Origin: Dichetophora obliterata
Taxonomy: Eukaryota; Arthropoda; Insecta; Diptera; Sciomyzidae
Direction: 5' to 3'
DNA: 64,000 bases
NCBI GenBank assembly: GCA_963920525.1
Contig: OY986439.1
Coordinates: 25,025,319-25,089,318 of the forward strand
In this document: positions 34,261-46,370 of the stretch, one piece after another
How positions within the stretch are numbered: position 1 is the first letter of the stretch
Layout of the letters: every line of letters starts with the position of its first letter
Notes under the pieces: generated by a model
Told to the model about the DNA's origin: nothing
What the model saw: the letters and a program-made list of their open reading frames with translations, nothing else
Database searches by the model: none
Program-made: the position numbers and the translations under genes

Positions 34261-34519
34261 TCAGTAAAAAGTAAAAACTCTACACATTGACTGTATTTGA
34301 CAGCAAAAACTGGTTCCAAAAATTTGTTACTTTGTATTTTGTTTTCTAATCAATAAAAAATACAAGAAACATTTTGAGCCAAATCGGTGATTGTAAGTAC
34401 AACAGATATTACTCTTCAATGTGAAATGTGCGAGATACTAAAAAGATTTTACGAAATCATTTTAATTTTTTCGATTAATGACATAAGCATAAAATAAAGT
34501 AAGAAATAACAAACGATAT

Positions 34520-34822
34520 CATCGCCTCTGTGGTGCAGTGCACTAAAATACGCTGGCACGGCGACCCACTTCCGGGTTCGATTCCCGGTGAGGGCATTAA
34601 AAAGATTTCTGATGAAAGCTGTAGTAGCGCCGAAATTGCAATAAAATCAGCTGGTGATGTTTTCCTTTTCATATTAAAAAAATGTTGCTGTTGGTTCTTT
34701 GGAAAAAATTCGTTAGAGCAATTAATTGTTCTAACCTGACCTAAATCGTTAATCAACGATTTTAAGAATTTGTATTTGATTTTAGAATTTGTATTTAAAT
34801 CATAAAAAATAAACACAACATG
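34520..34822 (+). mobile_element. tRNA-derived SINE, family 2, copy A
   Basis: A head reading ATCGCCTCTGTGGTGCAGTG carries an A-box-like TGGTGCAGTGC and a perfect B-box GGTTCGATTCC (34575-34585). The body has AAAGATTTCTGATGAA, GCCGAAATTGCAATAAAATC, TTTGGAAAAAATTCG, GAGCAATTAATTG and ACCTGACCTAAA, all shared with the copy at 37411. The boxes give an internal RNA polymerase III promoter. No confident target duplication is seen. Frames across the B-box on the minus strand (PGIEPGS-type) are artefacts of the tRNA-like sequence. Confidence 0.8.
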
Positions 34823-35635
34823 GAAGTGATTTAATTTATACTTTCGAACGCAAGGGAAGGATTTTAACTTTGTAAGCCTCACCTTTTTTTCTGTTCTGAT
34901 TGTGAGGATAAAAAAAATTGTAAAATAGGTGAATTTTTTCAGTGTACTAACCCAAATATTGCAAAAATGTTTACGATGCATGAAAAATGAATTGCTTTTA
35001 AAAGGATTCAATCTGGCTTGTTTGGCTGTATCTATAAATAGCAAAAAATAGAGTTAAAAGCAAATCATGTTCGAAATTCAAAAGAGATGTATGTTTAAAG
35101 TTTGCATTAGCATGTAATTCATTTTAATTTGACAGTGATAAAAAAATACATTTCTTTAATTCTTCTTTAAAAGGTTTCCTACCATGAATCATATTAGTAT
35201 TTTCTTAAGCCTAACACTACAAATAAATAGTAGAGTGTAGTTTTGATGTGAAAAAAACATTCAATAAAAAATAAAAACTTATACAAAATGTATAGGCGCA
35301 TGGTGATGTTCTTTAAATTTTTCAAACATAATTTATAGGCTGCAAATAAAGTTCATAGAAAATAATGAGGCACAACTGTTTCCTGTTCGGTGACAACCTG
35401 GCACTCATTTGTCAAGATTCTGCTAAAATTTCATCACGTTTTAGGACTATAAATTTTCCTCAAGCACTTATATTGTACACACTTATAACAGTTGCTCTAA
35501 AACATTATTGGTATCGAGAGCCACAGTAAAAACACGATACGGCGCACAGTGTTTCGTTGCAAACAAGTTATTTTGTTAATTTTTTTTTAAGTTTTCCATG
35601 TTTGAAGTATAGCAAAGTTAAAAAAGTCATTTTTT

Positions 35636-35830
35636 ACAAGTGGGCGTGGCAGCCTCCATACAATTTAAACACATTTTTCACTATATTTTCGAAATGAATT
35701 AAGCTACAACAACGAAATCAAAGGTAGACGCCAATTATATGACTACTAAACCATTTCAAAAAAATTTAGACGCAATCGAACAAGTGGGCGTGGGAGCTAT
35801 ATCTTCGAAATAATAATCTGATGAAAATAA
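35636..35830 (+). repeat. Fragment like the Helitron-element bodies
   Basis: AAGTGGGCGTGGCAGCCTCC, CCATACAATTTAAA, TTCGAAATGAATTAAG and a second GTGGGCGTGGGAGC resemble the GTGGC-CCATACA units of Helitron-like elements (a) to (c). The ends are not visible. Confidence 0.5.
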
Positions 35831-36099
35831 AATTTAGATATGTGATAACAGACAAATTTTGAGGGAACACTTTTTTTAACCATTTTGCTAAAAGATAATG
35901 GCTTTTAATTCAATTTACCAGCAAAAATGATTTTTCCCTATACAAATCTTATGGGAAAATTAGAAAATGAATTCGCGACCTCTAAACCTTTACCAATTGA
36001 GATGCGCTTTACAGAGGATGTTTCTAAGGTCAAGTGAAAGTAATAAAGCAGCGGACATCTGTCAAAATAAATAAAATAATAAAATATTTATGGGACACC

Positions 36100-36370
36100 C
36101 AGTATCCATGCATGGAGTTTATGAAGAAGTGTTGAAGTGGGGAGGGGAGTGATAGTGGGTCGAAGAAAATTATGTGACGTGAGTTTTTTGTTGGTACAAA
36201 TATGGTGAATATTTGAACTCCATGATGAAGTGATCTAAATGTTTTCAAGCGCAGCTGAGTAAAAAAAAATGTAATACGATAACAACAACAATTAGCGCTT
36301 TACACTCAATGAAAAATAATAAATTGTTCCAAAAATTTTGAATGTTTTCAAAACTCGAACAATAATAATG
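36100..36370. repeat. Dispersed repeat shared with 21030-21330
   Basis: The second copy of the GGTACAAATATG / GCAGCTGAGTA / GATAACAACAACAA family. Just left (about 35965-36030) a degenerate tRNA-like stretch with GAATTCGCGACCTCTAAACC occurs, paralleling the tRNA-like sequence next to the other copy. Confidence 0.5.
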
Positions 36371-36639
36371 ACAATAATTTTTTTTCGGATTCTATAAAAC
36401 ACACACAGCCAATAGCTGATTTTTATATAAACAATTAAAACCATTTTTTTTCTCTCAATGATTCGGTTAACAATGCAAAATATTTTTGTAAAGACAAAAT
36501 TCATTAGTATAATTCATTGTAGCTCTTAATGACTGTGGTAACAGACGCTTCTCTTGCAGAACAAACCATTTAATATGTGATTTTCATGGAGGTTGCAATT
36601 CAGTACCGCACGAAAAAGATAAAAATAAATATGATGTGA

Positions 36640-36995
36640 AGTCACGAGAAGCCTAAACTTTCTTTATTATAAAACATAGTCAGCATAACCTTATGAATAT
36701 AAAAATTTTAAAGCAGATACGAAGCTAGTTTTATAAATATTTAAAAATAAAACATTTTTAGCTTACAAAAAAATAAATTATTTTAATATAAACAGAAAAC
36801 ATATAACTAATAGATTAAATTTATGTACAATTAAACTAAAACACATAGCGTTTACAACAAGTGGTCTACGCTTTCTGTCTAACTCTTCGTTCAGGAGTTA
36901 TGTCGTTTTAAAAAAAGTGGGGAAATCGTGATGTTTTAAAGCAAAAAAAAAAAAAAAATTATCTGAAGTCACGAGAAGCCTATACTTTTTTCATT
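36640..36995 (+). repeat. Repeat unit bounded by direct repeats
   Basis: GAAGTCACGAGAAGCCTA occurs near 36640 and again near 36965. Between them is sequence also present at 38093-38293 plus 40724-40790, including CATAACCTTATGAATATAAA, ACAACAAGTGGTCTACG and CAGGAGTTATG. This copy is uninterrupted. Confidence 0.6.
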
Positions 36996-37255
36996 ATAAA
37001 AATAGACAATAGGTTTAGAGAGTAAAAGTAAAAAAAGAGAGTGTAAAAAAATAATTGATAAACATAATGCCACAAAGAGAAAAATAGCAGAAAAAGAACG
37101 TGAACAGAAATCTAGTAGAAATTTGCAAAGTCACAGCTGATCGACCGACTCGACAGCTTATTTAAAGCCCAAAAAATCTGTGAATTCATTCTTGTTTCCA
37201 AATATTTAAAAGTATTGAACAATTAAAGTTTTCCATTTGACCTAGTTATTTATTG

Positions 37256-37748
37256 TGTTGATTTTCTATGGTTGAAATACAAATTCTAATTATTTGATAG
37301 TTTAAATCATTCTTCATATAATAACATAAGTATAAAAAAACTAAAAAAAGCAAACTTAAAAAACAACAACAAGTAAAGGGAGAAAAACTGAGAAATTGAC
37401 ACTGAAATCTCATCGCCTCTGTGGTGTAGTGCGCTAAGATACGCTTGCAAGCACGCCCGGGTTCGATTCCCGCTGGCATCACAAAGATTTCTGATGAAGC
37501 CTGCAGCAGAGCCGAAATTGCAATAAAATCATGTTATCCTTTGATGATGTTATCCTTTTCATTTTGAAAATGTTGTTGTTTTTGTTTCTTTGGAAAAAAT
37601 TCGATAGAGCAATTAATTGCTCGAACCTGACCTAAAGCTCAATAAACGATTTGAAACTATCAAACAACTAGAATTTGTACTCAAAATCAAGAATGATTTA
37701 AACTATTAAACATTTAGTATTTTTATTTAAATCATAGAAAATCAACAT
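37256..37748 (+). mobile_element. tRNA-derived SINE, family 2, copy B, with an inverted flank
   Basis: The SINE proper runs from CATCGCCTCTGTGGTGTAGT at 37411, with the B-box GGTTCGATTCC at 37460-37470 and the same body blocks as copy A. The 3' tail (about 37685-37748), ending TTTAAATCATAGAAAATCAA, is repeated in inverted orientation upstream at 37256-37315 (TTGATTTTCTATGG, TAGTTTAAATCATTCTT). Either a second partial copy is inverted here or the unit lies inside an inverted-repeat element. Confidence 0.75.
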
Positions 37749-38092
37749 TATCAAATAATAAAACTAAACCATCCAAAATTGAACTTAAAGCATCGTCAAA
37801 CAAATATGACTAAAGAAAAACCATCAGAAATACATCTTTTCCCTTTTTAGCAATATATAGCTTTTGTTTTTGTTTTTTTGACAAACAATTTTTTTCGGTA
37901 GCTGAAAACACTTGCAAGTAAAAATTACACTAGCAGAAACTTGTAGCTACTTTTTTCTCTCTCACTTTTTACGCTCTCGTTGTACTCTCTCGTTGCAAGT
38001 CTTTCGAGTACGTGAACGCTTTACTAGTAAAAACTTGTAATTAATAATTTGTAACAATTTGTAACAATTTTTTGTTAGTGAACAAACCTGTC

Positions 38093-38293
38093 ATAACCTT
38101 ATGAATATAAAAATTTGAAGGCGGATGCAAAGCTAGTTTTTTTTTAACATATTTAAAAATAAAAAATTTTTAGCTTTAAAAATAAAATTTGTTTTAAATA
38201 TAAAAAAAAGATACAAATAGTGGATGAAATATTTTCTGATGTACTAAAAATTTAATAAACATCCTTTTCCGTTTACAACAAGTGGTCTACGGT
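38093..38293 (+). repeat. Second copy of the 36680 repeat, split by a hAT
   Basis: CATAACCTTATGAATATAAA to ACAACAAGTGGTCTACGG matches 36690-36870; the continuation (GCTCTTTGTTCAGGAGTTATG) is found at 40738 after the hAT element. Confidence 0.7.
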
Positions 38294-40731
38294 CAGGCGC
38301 GTAACCAAAAAACTTTCGGCGGGGTCTTTAATTATATTTGGTTAGACTTATTCCAAATTTTTTTAAAGAATATATGTATAATAATAGTGTATATTTTTTT
38401 TGGGATATTGCATTTGAAATTTCTTCCGTGGTCACTTTCACATCCCTGTGAACATTTAGAAGAGCTAACCCATTGAGCTTTTCTTCTCCAGTTTTACTTC
38501 TCATGCATGTTTTGAGTCTTTGAAGCGACGAGAACTAGGGTTCGCTTGAAGCGACTGAAACCAGCAACGTTGCACCAATCTTTAGGAATCGACTTATTGA
38601 TGGACATATAACGTATGAAAATATAAACGTTACGGGTTGATTTGTATAATTTAAGCAGTGCCTATAAATATGGGGTACAAAATATTTGTCATAATTAATT
38701 TATACACTGAAAAAATCATCACTTTTTAAATTCAACACAATGCCTTTAATATCAATGCACGCTTTTACAAAATTTAAAAAAAGTTTTAAGTAAACATTTT
38801 TTAACCAATTTTTTACAATATATTACAAAAAAGTTTGCATTGAACATATTTTGTCAAAGTAGAAAAAAATTGTTTTCAATATGTCACCCATTTTACATTG
38901 AAGTGTAATATCAGCTGCACTGACCATCTCCGATTTGGCTCAAATTTTGTGCTTAGATTAGATTATTGTTTAGAAAACCAAATCCGGAGTTTGAGGTTTT
39001 GAGATTTCTTTTGAGACATCGTAGCTCAGCCAATTTAAATGCGATTTTCGAAATTAGGGTATCATTAAAAACTAGTAAACCTGTGTGGCGTTAAAGCGCC
39101 AAATTCAAACATGCCTAGATTTTATTTAAAGCTATTGAAAAGAATTTCAGCTGATCAAAATTAAAATAAAATTATTAAAATTTTTGTGTAAATTTTTAAA
39201 AATTAAAAAATTTTCCGACCAACAGTTTAGAAATCTTTTTTGAACTGTAAGAAATCATTCCAGTATCACTTTGATATTGAATATATCAATTCATGGTTTT
39301 TGCTGTGAAATTATAAAAGATTATTCGTCAGTATAACAGTTTAAGAGCTATTAGCAGATAGGTGGCGCTAAATACCTCACATACTTTTAGGCATATGCTG
39401 AAATTTAGAAGAGAAACGGCAACATAACATCAATAATACGCAAACTTTAACTCGCTTTAACTAAAAAAAATAAATTTTTAATTAATAAAAAGTCCAGTTT
39501 GCACAACTACAGGTCTAAACCGACCAAATCATACTAAATTTATTAAGATTGGGTTTGTACTTAAAAAGCCTTACGCCGGACAAAATTTGCGTTTGCGTAA
39601 TATCATTGGAAATTTTATTTTGAGGAAAAAATATTAAACATTTTAAAAAATTGCAGCTACACGACCCATAATTAATTTCAAAATAAATTTAATACCATGC
39701 CAGCAACAGGCGGTATAATTTTTTTCATTTTCATTATTTTCATTTTTTTACGTTCCATTACCTTTCCAAAAATATGAAATGAAAGTGTGTTCTTTAAGGG
39801 TTCAGAAGTTATGGCGTAAAAACGTTTTCAACGAATTCAAACAGCGTTTTTATTTATTGTAAAAATATTACAACACAAAGATACTTAAAGACTTTTTTAC
39901 GTAAATAAAATAAACATTTATTTCAAAGTACAGGTAGTCCTTTTCAGCTGGTGTCAAGATATTTTGGTCCCAATTAATAAATTTTTTTAAAATATTTTTA
40001 AACAAATGTTTTTAAACTGTAAAGCTTACTACTCTGTTCAGTTTCATGTGAAATTCCACTCAAATCTCAATAAAAAATATGACAGCTGCGAAACAAGCGT
40101 GGAAATTTTCACTACATTTTCGTCAGAGCAGTACTCTGTTCCGCAGCATGAAATTATCGCAATATGTTTTGCAACATTTTTTCACGACAATTTAATTGTA
40201 CTGTCAATTTAATTTGAAGTGAAAAGAGAGAGATCATATGAAATCTCCCAACATATTCTCTGAATCTCTCTGAGAAACGTTGCCATAGGAATTTCTCGCA
40301 ACAAACTTTAAGTCAGAAATTTCACGCAACAAATGAATAGATGTTGCAAATAAATAGAATAGGCTTAGATGTTTACTATAAAATTATATTTAAAAACATT
40401 GTTTTGAAAATAAAACTTTTTTAATTGATTGAATGTTTGTACACATTTGAGTTTAAGTTAAATAAAATTTTTTCAAGTTCTATTTAAAAAACAAATTCAT
40501 TAAATATAAACACAGTTCTATCAAATTTGAACACATATTTCTTCAATATACTTAAAAAAGTTTTAAAGTCTATATTTTATAGTCTTTTCACAATAAATGT
40601 TTTAAATTGAGTCTTTTTAATTTTTTTTCCATGTTGTGCTGATTGTTTCTCTCGAAGCTCGTTGAAATTCTTTCATTTCGGGGGAGGGTTGTAACCCCCA
40701 AAACCCCGCTGCGTATGCGCTTGTCTACGGT
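38286..40731. mobile_element. hAT-type element with exact 8-bp duplication and known empty site
   Basis: 38294-40723, ends CAGGCGCGTA and CAAGCGCATACG (reverse complement), flanked by TCTACGGT on both sides. The undisturbed paralogous target near 36861-36875 reads GTGGTCTACGCTTTCTGTC. G-rich subterminal text (GGCGGGGTC left; GGGGGAGGGTTG...CCCCGC right) recurs. Inside is a dispersed-repeat insert at 39067-39600. A short frame at 40006-40212 has no recognised motif. The element is non-autonomous. Confidence 0.8.
39060..39607 (-). repeat. Dispersed repeat, copy 2, inserted in the hAT
   Basis: The reverse complement runs from TTACGCAAACGCAAATTTTG to CACAGGTTTACTAGTTTTT and matches copy 1 (5943-6401 plus 9090-9172). 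TATCATT occurs on both sides (39060-39066, 39601-39607), and the paralogue near 33991 shows a single TATCATT, so the insert made a 7- or 8-bp duplication. No inverted termini are visible. Confidence 0.75.
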
Positions 40732-40799
40732 GTTTGTGCAGCTCTTTGTTCAGGAGTTATGCCATTTTAAAGAAAAAATCGTGACAGAAACAAGCGAAA

Positions 40800-41997
40800 A
40801 ATCTTATTTTCCCATACAATTTTTTGTAACTTCGGTTTCACTCAATAGCCTTAATTCTAAATTTCGAACGATTCTGTGCCCTCAAACCCGAGTTACAGAA
40901 TTATCTCCGTCTAATTAGGCCATTCGAAACACTGTACGGCGTTTGACACTTCAATGAAAAATTACTAAACAGTGTTGCCCAAATGTTTTAAAAAAACCAT
41001 TCAAATTGTGTAAAAAGCTTTGCCGAGCGCTATAAGAGTAAGAAATATATAAATTATCGAAAAATTAATTTCTGGACTGGTAAAGCATCTGCTAACAAAT
41101 GCATTAAGCTGGCCTTAACATTTGGCAAAAAATAAACAAAAAAGCTTTGAATGCCAATATTAGAACATTATTGGGAAAAAGCATGCCTTTGGATTTTTCA
41201 CACTGTTGAAGGCAAAAGCTTTACAGTGGATGCGGATTTTTGAGGAATTTTTGAAAAATACTTTTAGCGCGTATGATATTTCATACGTTGTAATTATTGA
41301 GTTAAGCTGTTGAGTAATATATACTATTTTTTTTTCCTTTAAATAGATCAAACTTTTTTAGACATATTATATTATTTAATTTTTTTTTGTGTTTTTTGCT
41401 TTAAAAATGAATTGAATTAAATTTTTAAGTTTCAAGTAATAATTAATACACCCAAACTAGTTCCGGGATTAAGAATTTCAATCCCGATAACACTGGGATT
41501 GAGAAAAGCTTTTGGGATTGGACACCCTACTATGTACCTTTAAAATATTTTTTTAATTAACTTTCACTTTTGCTTTATTTCAACAAATAACCATTGTGCG
41601 CCGGTAAAAACTTAGCTGTATTATAAATGACACATATTATACATAGCTTAAAGCTAAGTAATGTTTGTTATTTAAAAAAATATTTCGTTTATATTTGATT
41701 TTTTTTACCTTCTACACAAAGGTATCGCCAAAGCTTTGAAAATATATGACAACATTAATTTCGACGAATTAGAAAATTTTTCATAACGCTTCCACTCAAT
41801 GTTTCGGCAACATAAGAAATTTTCTCAAAGAAAAGAAAAAGTTATGTTTAAAATTTTTTTATACAATATGTTAAAGACTTATGGAGCAGCTACACATGTT
41901 TTTCTCATGCTGCTCTAGACAAGCTTGAAGGACTTCTATGTAAGACTTTGGAAAACTTTTGTGCTAAATACAAATACAAAAAGTTCTAATGTTTTTT
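40800..41997. other. AT-rich stretch without a recognisable gene
   Basis: A short phrase TAATCCCAAAAG/TTGGGATTG near 41470-41520 forms a loose inverted pair. No gene or bounded element is supported. Confidence 0.4.
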
Positions 41998-42330
41998 TTA
42001 GTCTTCAGCTAAACGTACTACGTGCTGCAATGGTGTAACACAAAATTTACTCTTCATGTTACGCACAATATTGCGTGGAAATTGTGTGGCATTTGCACTT
42101 AAGTGTATACGTGGGCGCGATGAAGTTTGCTGAAGGTTAAACTCTGAGACAACTCTGGGCTGAGAAAAGCAACATACTTTAATTGCAGCAAAACAACATT
42201 TTGGATTGTTGTTATTTTGTTGTTTTAAGAATAATTTTAAAGCATCCACTTTTAAGCGATTTAAAACTTTTCTTAAGCTTGCTTGAAGTAAAGCCAAGTA
42301 TGAGTGTGAAAAAAAAGATGCCTAGAAAGT
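41998..42330 (-). other. Possible coding frame or terminal exon, unassigned
   Basis: The minus-strand frame is open from a pyrimidine-rich TTTCTAG (near 42331) to a TAA at 41998 and encodes about 110 residues, including RPRIHLSANATQFPRN and VTPLQHVVRLAED at the end. Composition is less AT-driven than neighbouring chance frames. There is no ATG near the left side, so if real it would be a last exon with a splice acceptor at CTTTCTAG. I recognise no family, and no AATAAA follows closely. Equally it may be a repeat fragment. Confidence 0.25.
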
Positions 42331-42399
42331 TAAAAAAAAATGTTAAAGAAAATTATGTCTTGATAAAACATATATGGTTTGAGCTAATGTTATTGCAAT

Positions 42400-43868
42400 G
42401 CATATAAAAAAGTATATTGAGCTATTTTCAGTATTATGAAATTTAGCATGCACACAATTTTAGTAGAAAATGAAAAAGTATAGAAATTATTTATTGAGTT
42501 TAGATGTATAATTTTATTAATTTAGTTTTGTACAGTGCTATAGTTTGACTCAGCGAGTTAACGATTCTATCGAAGTAAAAAAATCTCACTCAAAATATAA
42601 AAAAGAAATTTGATCCTTGGCTTTCCGCTTCATTGTAGAATATGCGTAGTAAATTTTACGACATCTTCGTAAATCAGGTTTAAAAGTGTATATTTTTATA
42701 AAACTAGTATGAAATTTCCAGAAAAATTTCATCTTATTTACAGAAATATCAAGCAGATTAAAAATTAACATCTTTGCGGTAGTAAATTTGGTAATGCATA
42801 AAGCAGAATTTAGTATTATTTATTCAATACTTTAAATACATATAAGTACTTATATATATGTATATATAAATATATATATTAGACCTGTTAAAAACTGTTA
42901 AAAACTTTGATGCGCGTCAACTATTTAAAAATTCAACCCTAAATGAACACAGAAATACCTATAGATCAAAAAAAATTTGAGCCACTGACCTTTGCTGGTA
43001 CCTGAAGGTAATTTTGAAAATATACAGGACCTGAACCACCTTATATAATATGGTGTCGAAATCAAAACAGATATTAAATCTTTTTTAATGGCATATTTTA
43101 AGGAATATTTTGGACTTATTTAAGTATTTATTTTCTTTTTAAAAAACCGTTCTGATTATTTTTGGTGAAATTTTGATCCTGAAAATTTAAAAATTTTTAA
43201 TTTTTTTTTTTCATAAATTTTTTTTTTCTTACTTTGCTTCACTAATATTATGTTTGTAATTTTGTATTTTTGATCAAAGCTTTAGCTTTACTTCAGTATA
43301 TAATATTTTTTTCGGTGATCAAAAAGTTTTAAAAAAAAGTAAAAACTTAATATATATTTGTTATTCTAATTTTTATTTAATAAAAATATTAATTTTTTTA
43401 ATATATTTTAAAGTTTTTCTGTTATTATCGACCACTTGCAGCAAATATTGTTTTTGCTCCTCATTTGCTGTAATTAAATTGTTGAATTTGGTAATCAAAG
43501 CCACAGCTCTCTTTGCAGAGTCATTAACTACTTTAAGCTGTGTGACTATTTTTAGAGCACTTAGATAAGCTGAGTTATTACGCCACTCTGCAGGGTCTGT
43601 AAAAACTCATAAGAAATATTTAGTTTTTTGAAAAAAATTAGAGTATTCTGTGTGACAAAGTCTTCTTAATTAGCAATCGAATAATTATTTATGGGTAAAG
43701 CCTTCCTCAAATGAGTACTGGTTCCTGGTCTGGTTATTGTCTCTGCCATTTTTTTGTGGGTGTTTGATGTCAAATTTTGATCAAAGAATGCACAACCAAT
43801 CAGTTCTTCTCCAAGTTACCACATATGTTGGTCAAACTTTTTGAGCGCAACTACTGCTGTATGCGGAC
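42400..43868. other. AT-rich stretch without a recognisable gene
   Basis: Contains a TATATA-rich patch near 42850-42880 and no supported gene or element. Confidence 0.4.
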
Positions 43869-44319
43869 TTAAGGCGAATTTACACGATTCACTATCATTG
43901 TTTACTTTGGATGAATCATCTGATTTGAAAAATGTAAATTGAGTTTCATCTTTAAAATGAAGATGATTGTCATCAACATTGAAGTGTGAAAGAAGTAGAA
44001 GGTCTTCCTACTTTTGATGAAAGTGAAAGCAAATCGAACTGATGTGTCATTCGTACTGAAACACAATTGAAAGGTGTTAACATAACTTCAAGCAGAAAGT
44101 TTTTATTTTTTATTTAAATGCTGAGCGGCTTTTATTTATTTCTTTTTTTTTAACGTCAATAAAATTAATCAGCCAACGTCTATATTTCGATATTCAACAC
44201 CGAATCATCAACCAAACTTTAAATTTACACTTTGAATAATGTTAATTAGAAATGGATTCACTGTCATCGTTCAAAGTTCACTATCATCGTTTTGAGTGAA
44301 ATGTGTAAATTCGCCTTTA
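43869..44319. mobile_element. PIF/Harbinger-like MITE
   Basis: 43872-44316, ends AGGCGAATTTACAC and the complement, flanked by TTA on both sides. Inside, TTCACTATCATTGTTT and TTCACTATCATCGTTT occur near opposite ends in direct orientation, and GATGAATCATC/GATTCACTGTCATC motifs recur. It is non-coding. Confidence 0.7.
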
Positions 44320-44358
44320 AACGTTTGTAGCTTTATAAGTTAGTGAAAGGGAAACAGT

Positions 44359-44885
44359 TTAGGCATAAAACATGACTGGCAATGAAAGTGGAGGTGCCAG
44401 CACTGGCAAAAGAGCAGAAATCGCTATGTTTTCTGTATTCAAAGTAGAAGTTAAAATAGGTGGAGGGGCTTTTATACCACAAATGTTAATGTCATCAGCA
44501 ATGTCATGTACAGAAGAATGTAGAGCTGGAGCTGAATCCGTTTTTTGCTTACAAAAACTCAATGACATGTGTTTTTTCGCTAAGGAATTTACTCTTCAAT
44601 ATATTTAAAATCGTCGAAAAGAGACTGGTATTTATAAAATTTTGCAAAAAGCGAAGAAAGTTCCTTACTTATTTCAGAGAAGCCTTGCTTCGTCTGCTTG
44701 AAAAGCTTGTAGAAGTTGATGTCAGCCAGTCTAAATTTCTCGCAAGACCAACGCAACCCTTTTCCTTCCTCAATACAATCCGCAACTCGACCTGTCACGC
44801 CTGCACATTTGGTGTGAATAACATTATCACATAACCAACATGATAAAAACCGCTAAGTTTACCCCTTACATAGCAGCCAGGCTTA
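44359..44885 (-). pseudogene. PHD-finger ORF fragment, probably LINE ORF1
   Basis: The minus strand gives, from the right, CAKPGCYVRGKLS, then after a frameshift SCWLCDNVIHTKCAGVTG and GLRWSCEKFRLADINFYKLF, followed by a helical stretch (SEISKELSSLFAKFYKYQ). The Cx4C...CWLC-x4-HxxC...WxC spacing is that of a PHD finger; the last zinc ligand is Phe (CEKF for CEKC). A further frame (44568-44359) carries SSVHDIADDINICGIKAPPP. From memory, insect LINE ORF1 proteins often have a PHD finger followed by a coiled coil. Frameshifts show it is dead. A PHD-bearing host gene piece is the alternative. Confidence 0.5.
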
Positions 44886-46370
44886 GCACAAATCATTAAT
44901 TAAAATAATGCAAGATAAAAGGACGAAAATAAGGCAAAAAAGCACTGTACTTAATTGACAAACAAAAATTTTAAAATTTTTTCAATAAGAAAAAAAATTA
45001 GCGTTGCAACCACCCTGTACTCAAAAGTTGCTAAAAGTATGCAGCGATTTTCAAAAGAATGCAGCAAAAATTTAGAATACGATTGATGAAAAAATGCTGA
45101 ATGTAAGAATAAGACGAATAATCAAACGAAGAACAAAAACTACAGAAACAAACAAATATGGTTTTAAAAATAAACTCGAAAACTTTGCTTCCACAGCAGA
45201 GAACAGCTTGAGTGCATTCAAATCAGGGTTGATATTTTCGGTACAATTGTACTTTTTTGGTACAGTTTTACATTTTTCCTACTTTTCTACTACCAAAGCA
45301 TTTCTAGCACATTTTATTTAGTCAAAATTTTTTTACTAAATACCGAATTTAGAGCTCCTGGTGAGCAAACAAAATTGAAAAATTATTTATTTCTGAATTT
45401 TTTCGCTCTGTAAAAAATATTTAAATTGAATTTAAAGAGTAAATTTCTCCAAATATATAACATTGCTCAACGAATTCTTTCAACTTCTCATTCGTCAGCA
45501 AAAGTTAAAAGAATATTTTCTATTCAAAATTCAATAAATCCAATGCAGAAAGAGACTGCATACTGCAACAATTTCTTCTTTAATGAAAACTACGATTTTT
45601 TAAAATATAGTACATATATGCCCCGTAGTGGTTGATATCAGCAAATTAAACTCACACGTATACTTACGCTCTTTTGTTTGATCGTCAATCAACCAATAGG
45701 AAATCAGCATGTTGAGTGGGAGAGGTAAACTGCACTTGCAGAACTTCTGTGTCTTATTTTACATTTTATTTGTCATCCAGATGTCCGCATATATAAATTA
45801 TATATGTGTGTATTATAGATATATATATATATCTATCAATACATTCATCTAGAGTATTACTAAAATAAATACATTCATCAAGAGTATTACTAAAATATGT
45901 ACATTCATTTATTTTACATTTCCCTTTTGTTAAACAAAGAAACAGAAAAAAAATGACAATACCCGCCACACATGTGCTTTCGTCGCAATCTCGTTAACGA
46001 CTAAATATTATGAATAGCAAATTGTTTTCTTCCAGTGTTATTTCGTCACTCTCACCAATACTACTACCTTGGGCATCTATGATCTAGTGAAAAAATGCCA
46101 CAATATTGATATCAGAAGTAATATATCAAAAGAAAAAATTTCAGAAAATTTGACCGAGAGTGAAGAATTGCTTGACTTAAAGATTTTCCCATTAGTTTCC
46201 TTCGTTACCTTAATATAGAAAAGCACTACCTAACACTTTTAAAAATCTATTTTCCGACTGGATTGGATTGGCACGTTTGTAGTAAACGTTATTTACGTTT
46301 TTCACTTTATTAATTTTTGTTTTTTAATTATAAAAAGACCAAAACTTTATGCTTATTTGATGTTTTAATA
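44886..46370. other. AT-rich stretch without a recognisable gene
   Basis: Several short frames occur (for example 45094-45321 and 45426-45635), without recognisable motifs. The only supported feature is the small tandem repeat at 45840-45912. Confidence 0.45.
45780..45912 (+). repeat. AT microsatellite and 30-bp tandem repeat
   Basis: An ATATAT-rich run (45785-45835) precedes two full and one partial unit beginning ACATTCATC and containing AGAGTATTACTAAAATA. Confidence 0.7.

Noticed and set aside
34475..35044. 189-codon minus-strand frame with PGIEPGS
   Set aside because: The PGIEPGS text is the translation of a tRNA-like B-box in the SINE, and the rest is AT-rich chance coding.
37246..37482. 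78-codon minus-strand frame
   Set aside because: Also generated by the SINE head (PAGIEPG) and its AT-rich flank.
44372..44834. Plus-strand frames of 78 and 90 codons
   Set aside because: They are antisense to the PHD-finger frame, which carries the recognisable motifs.
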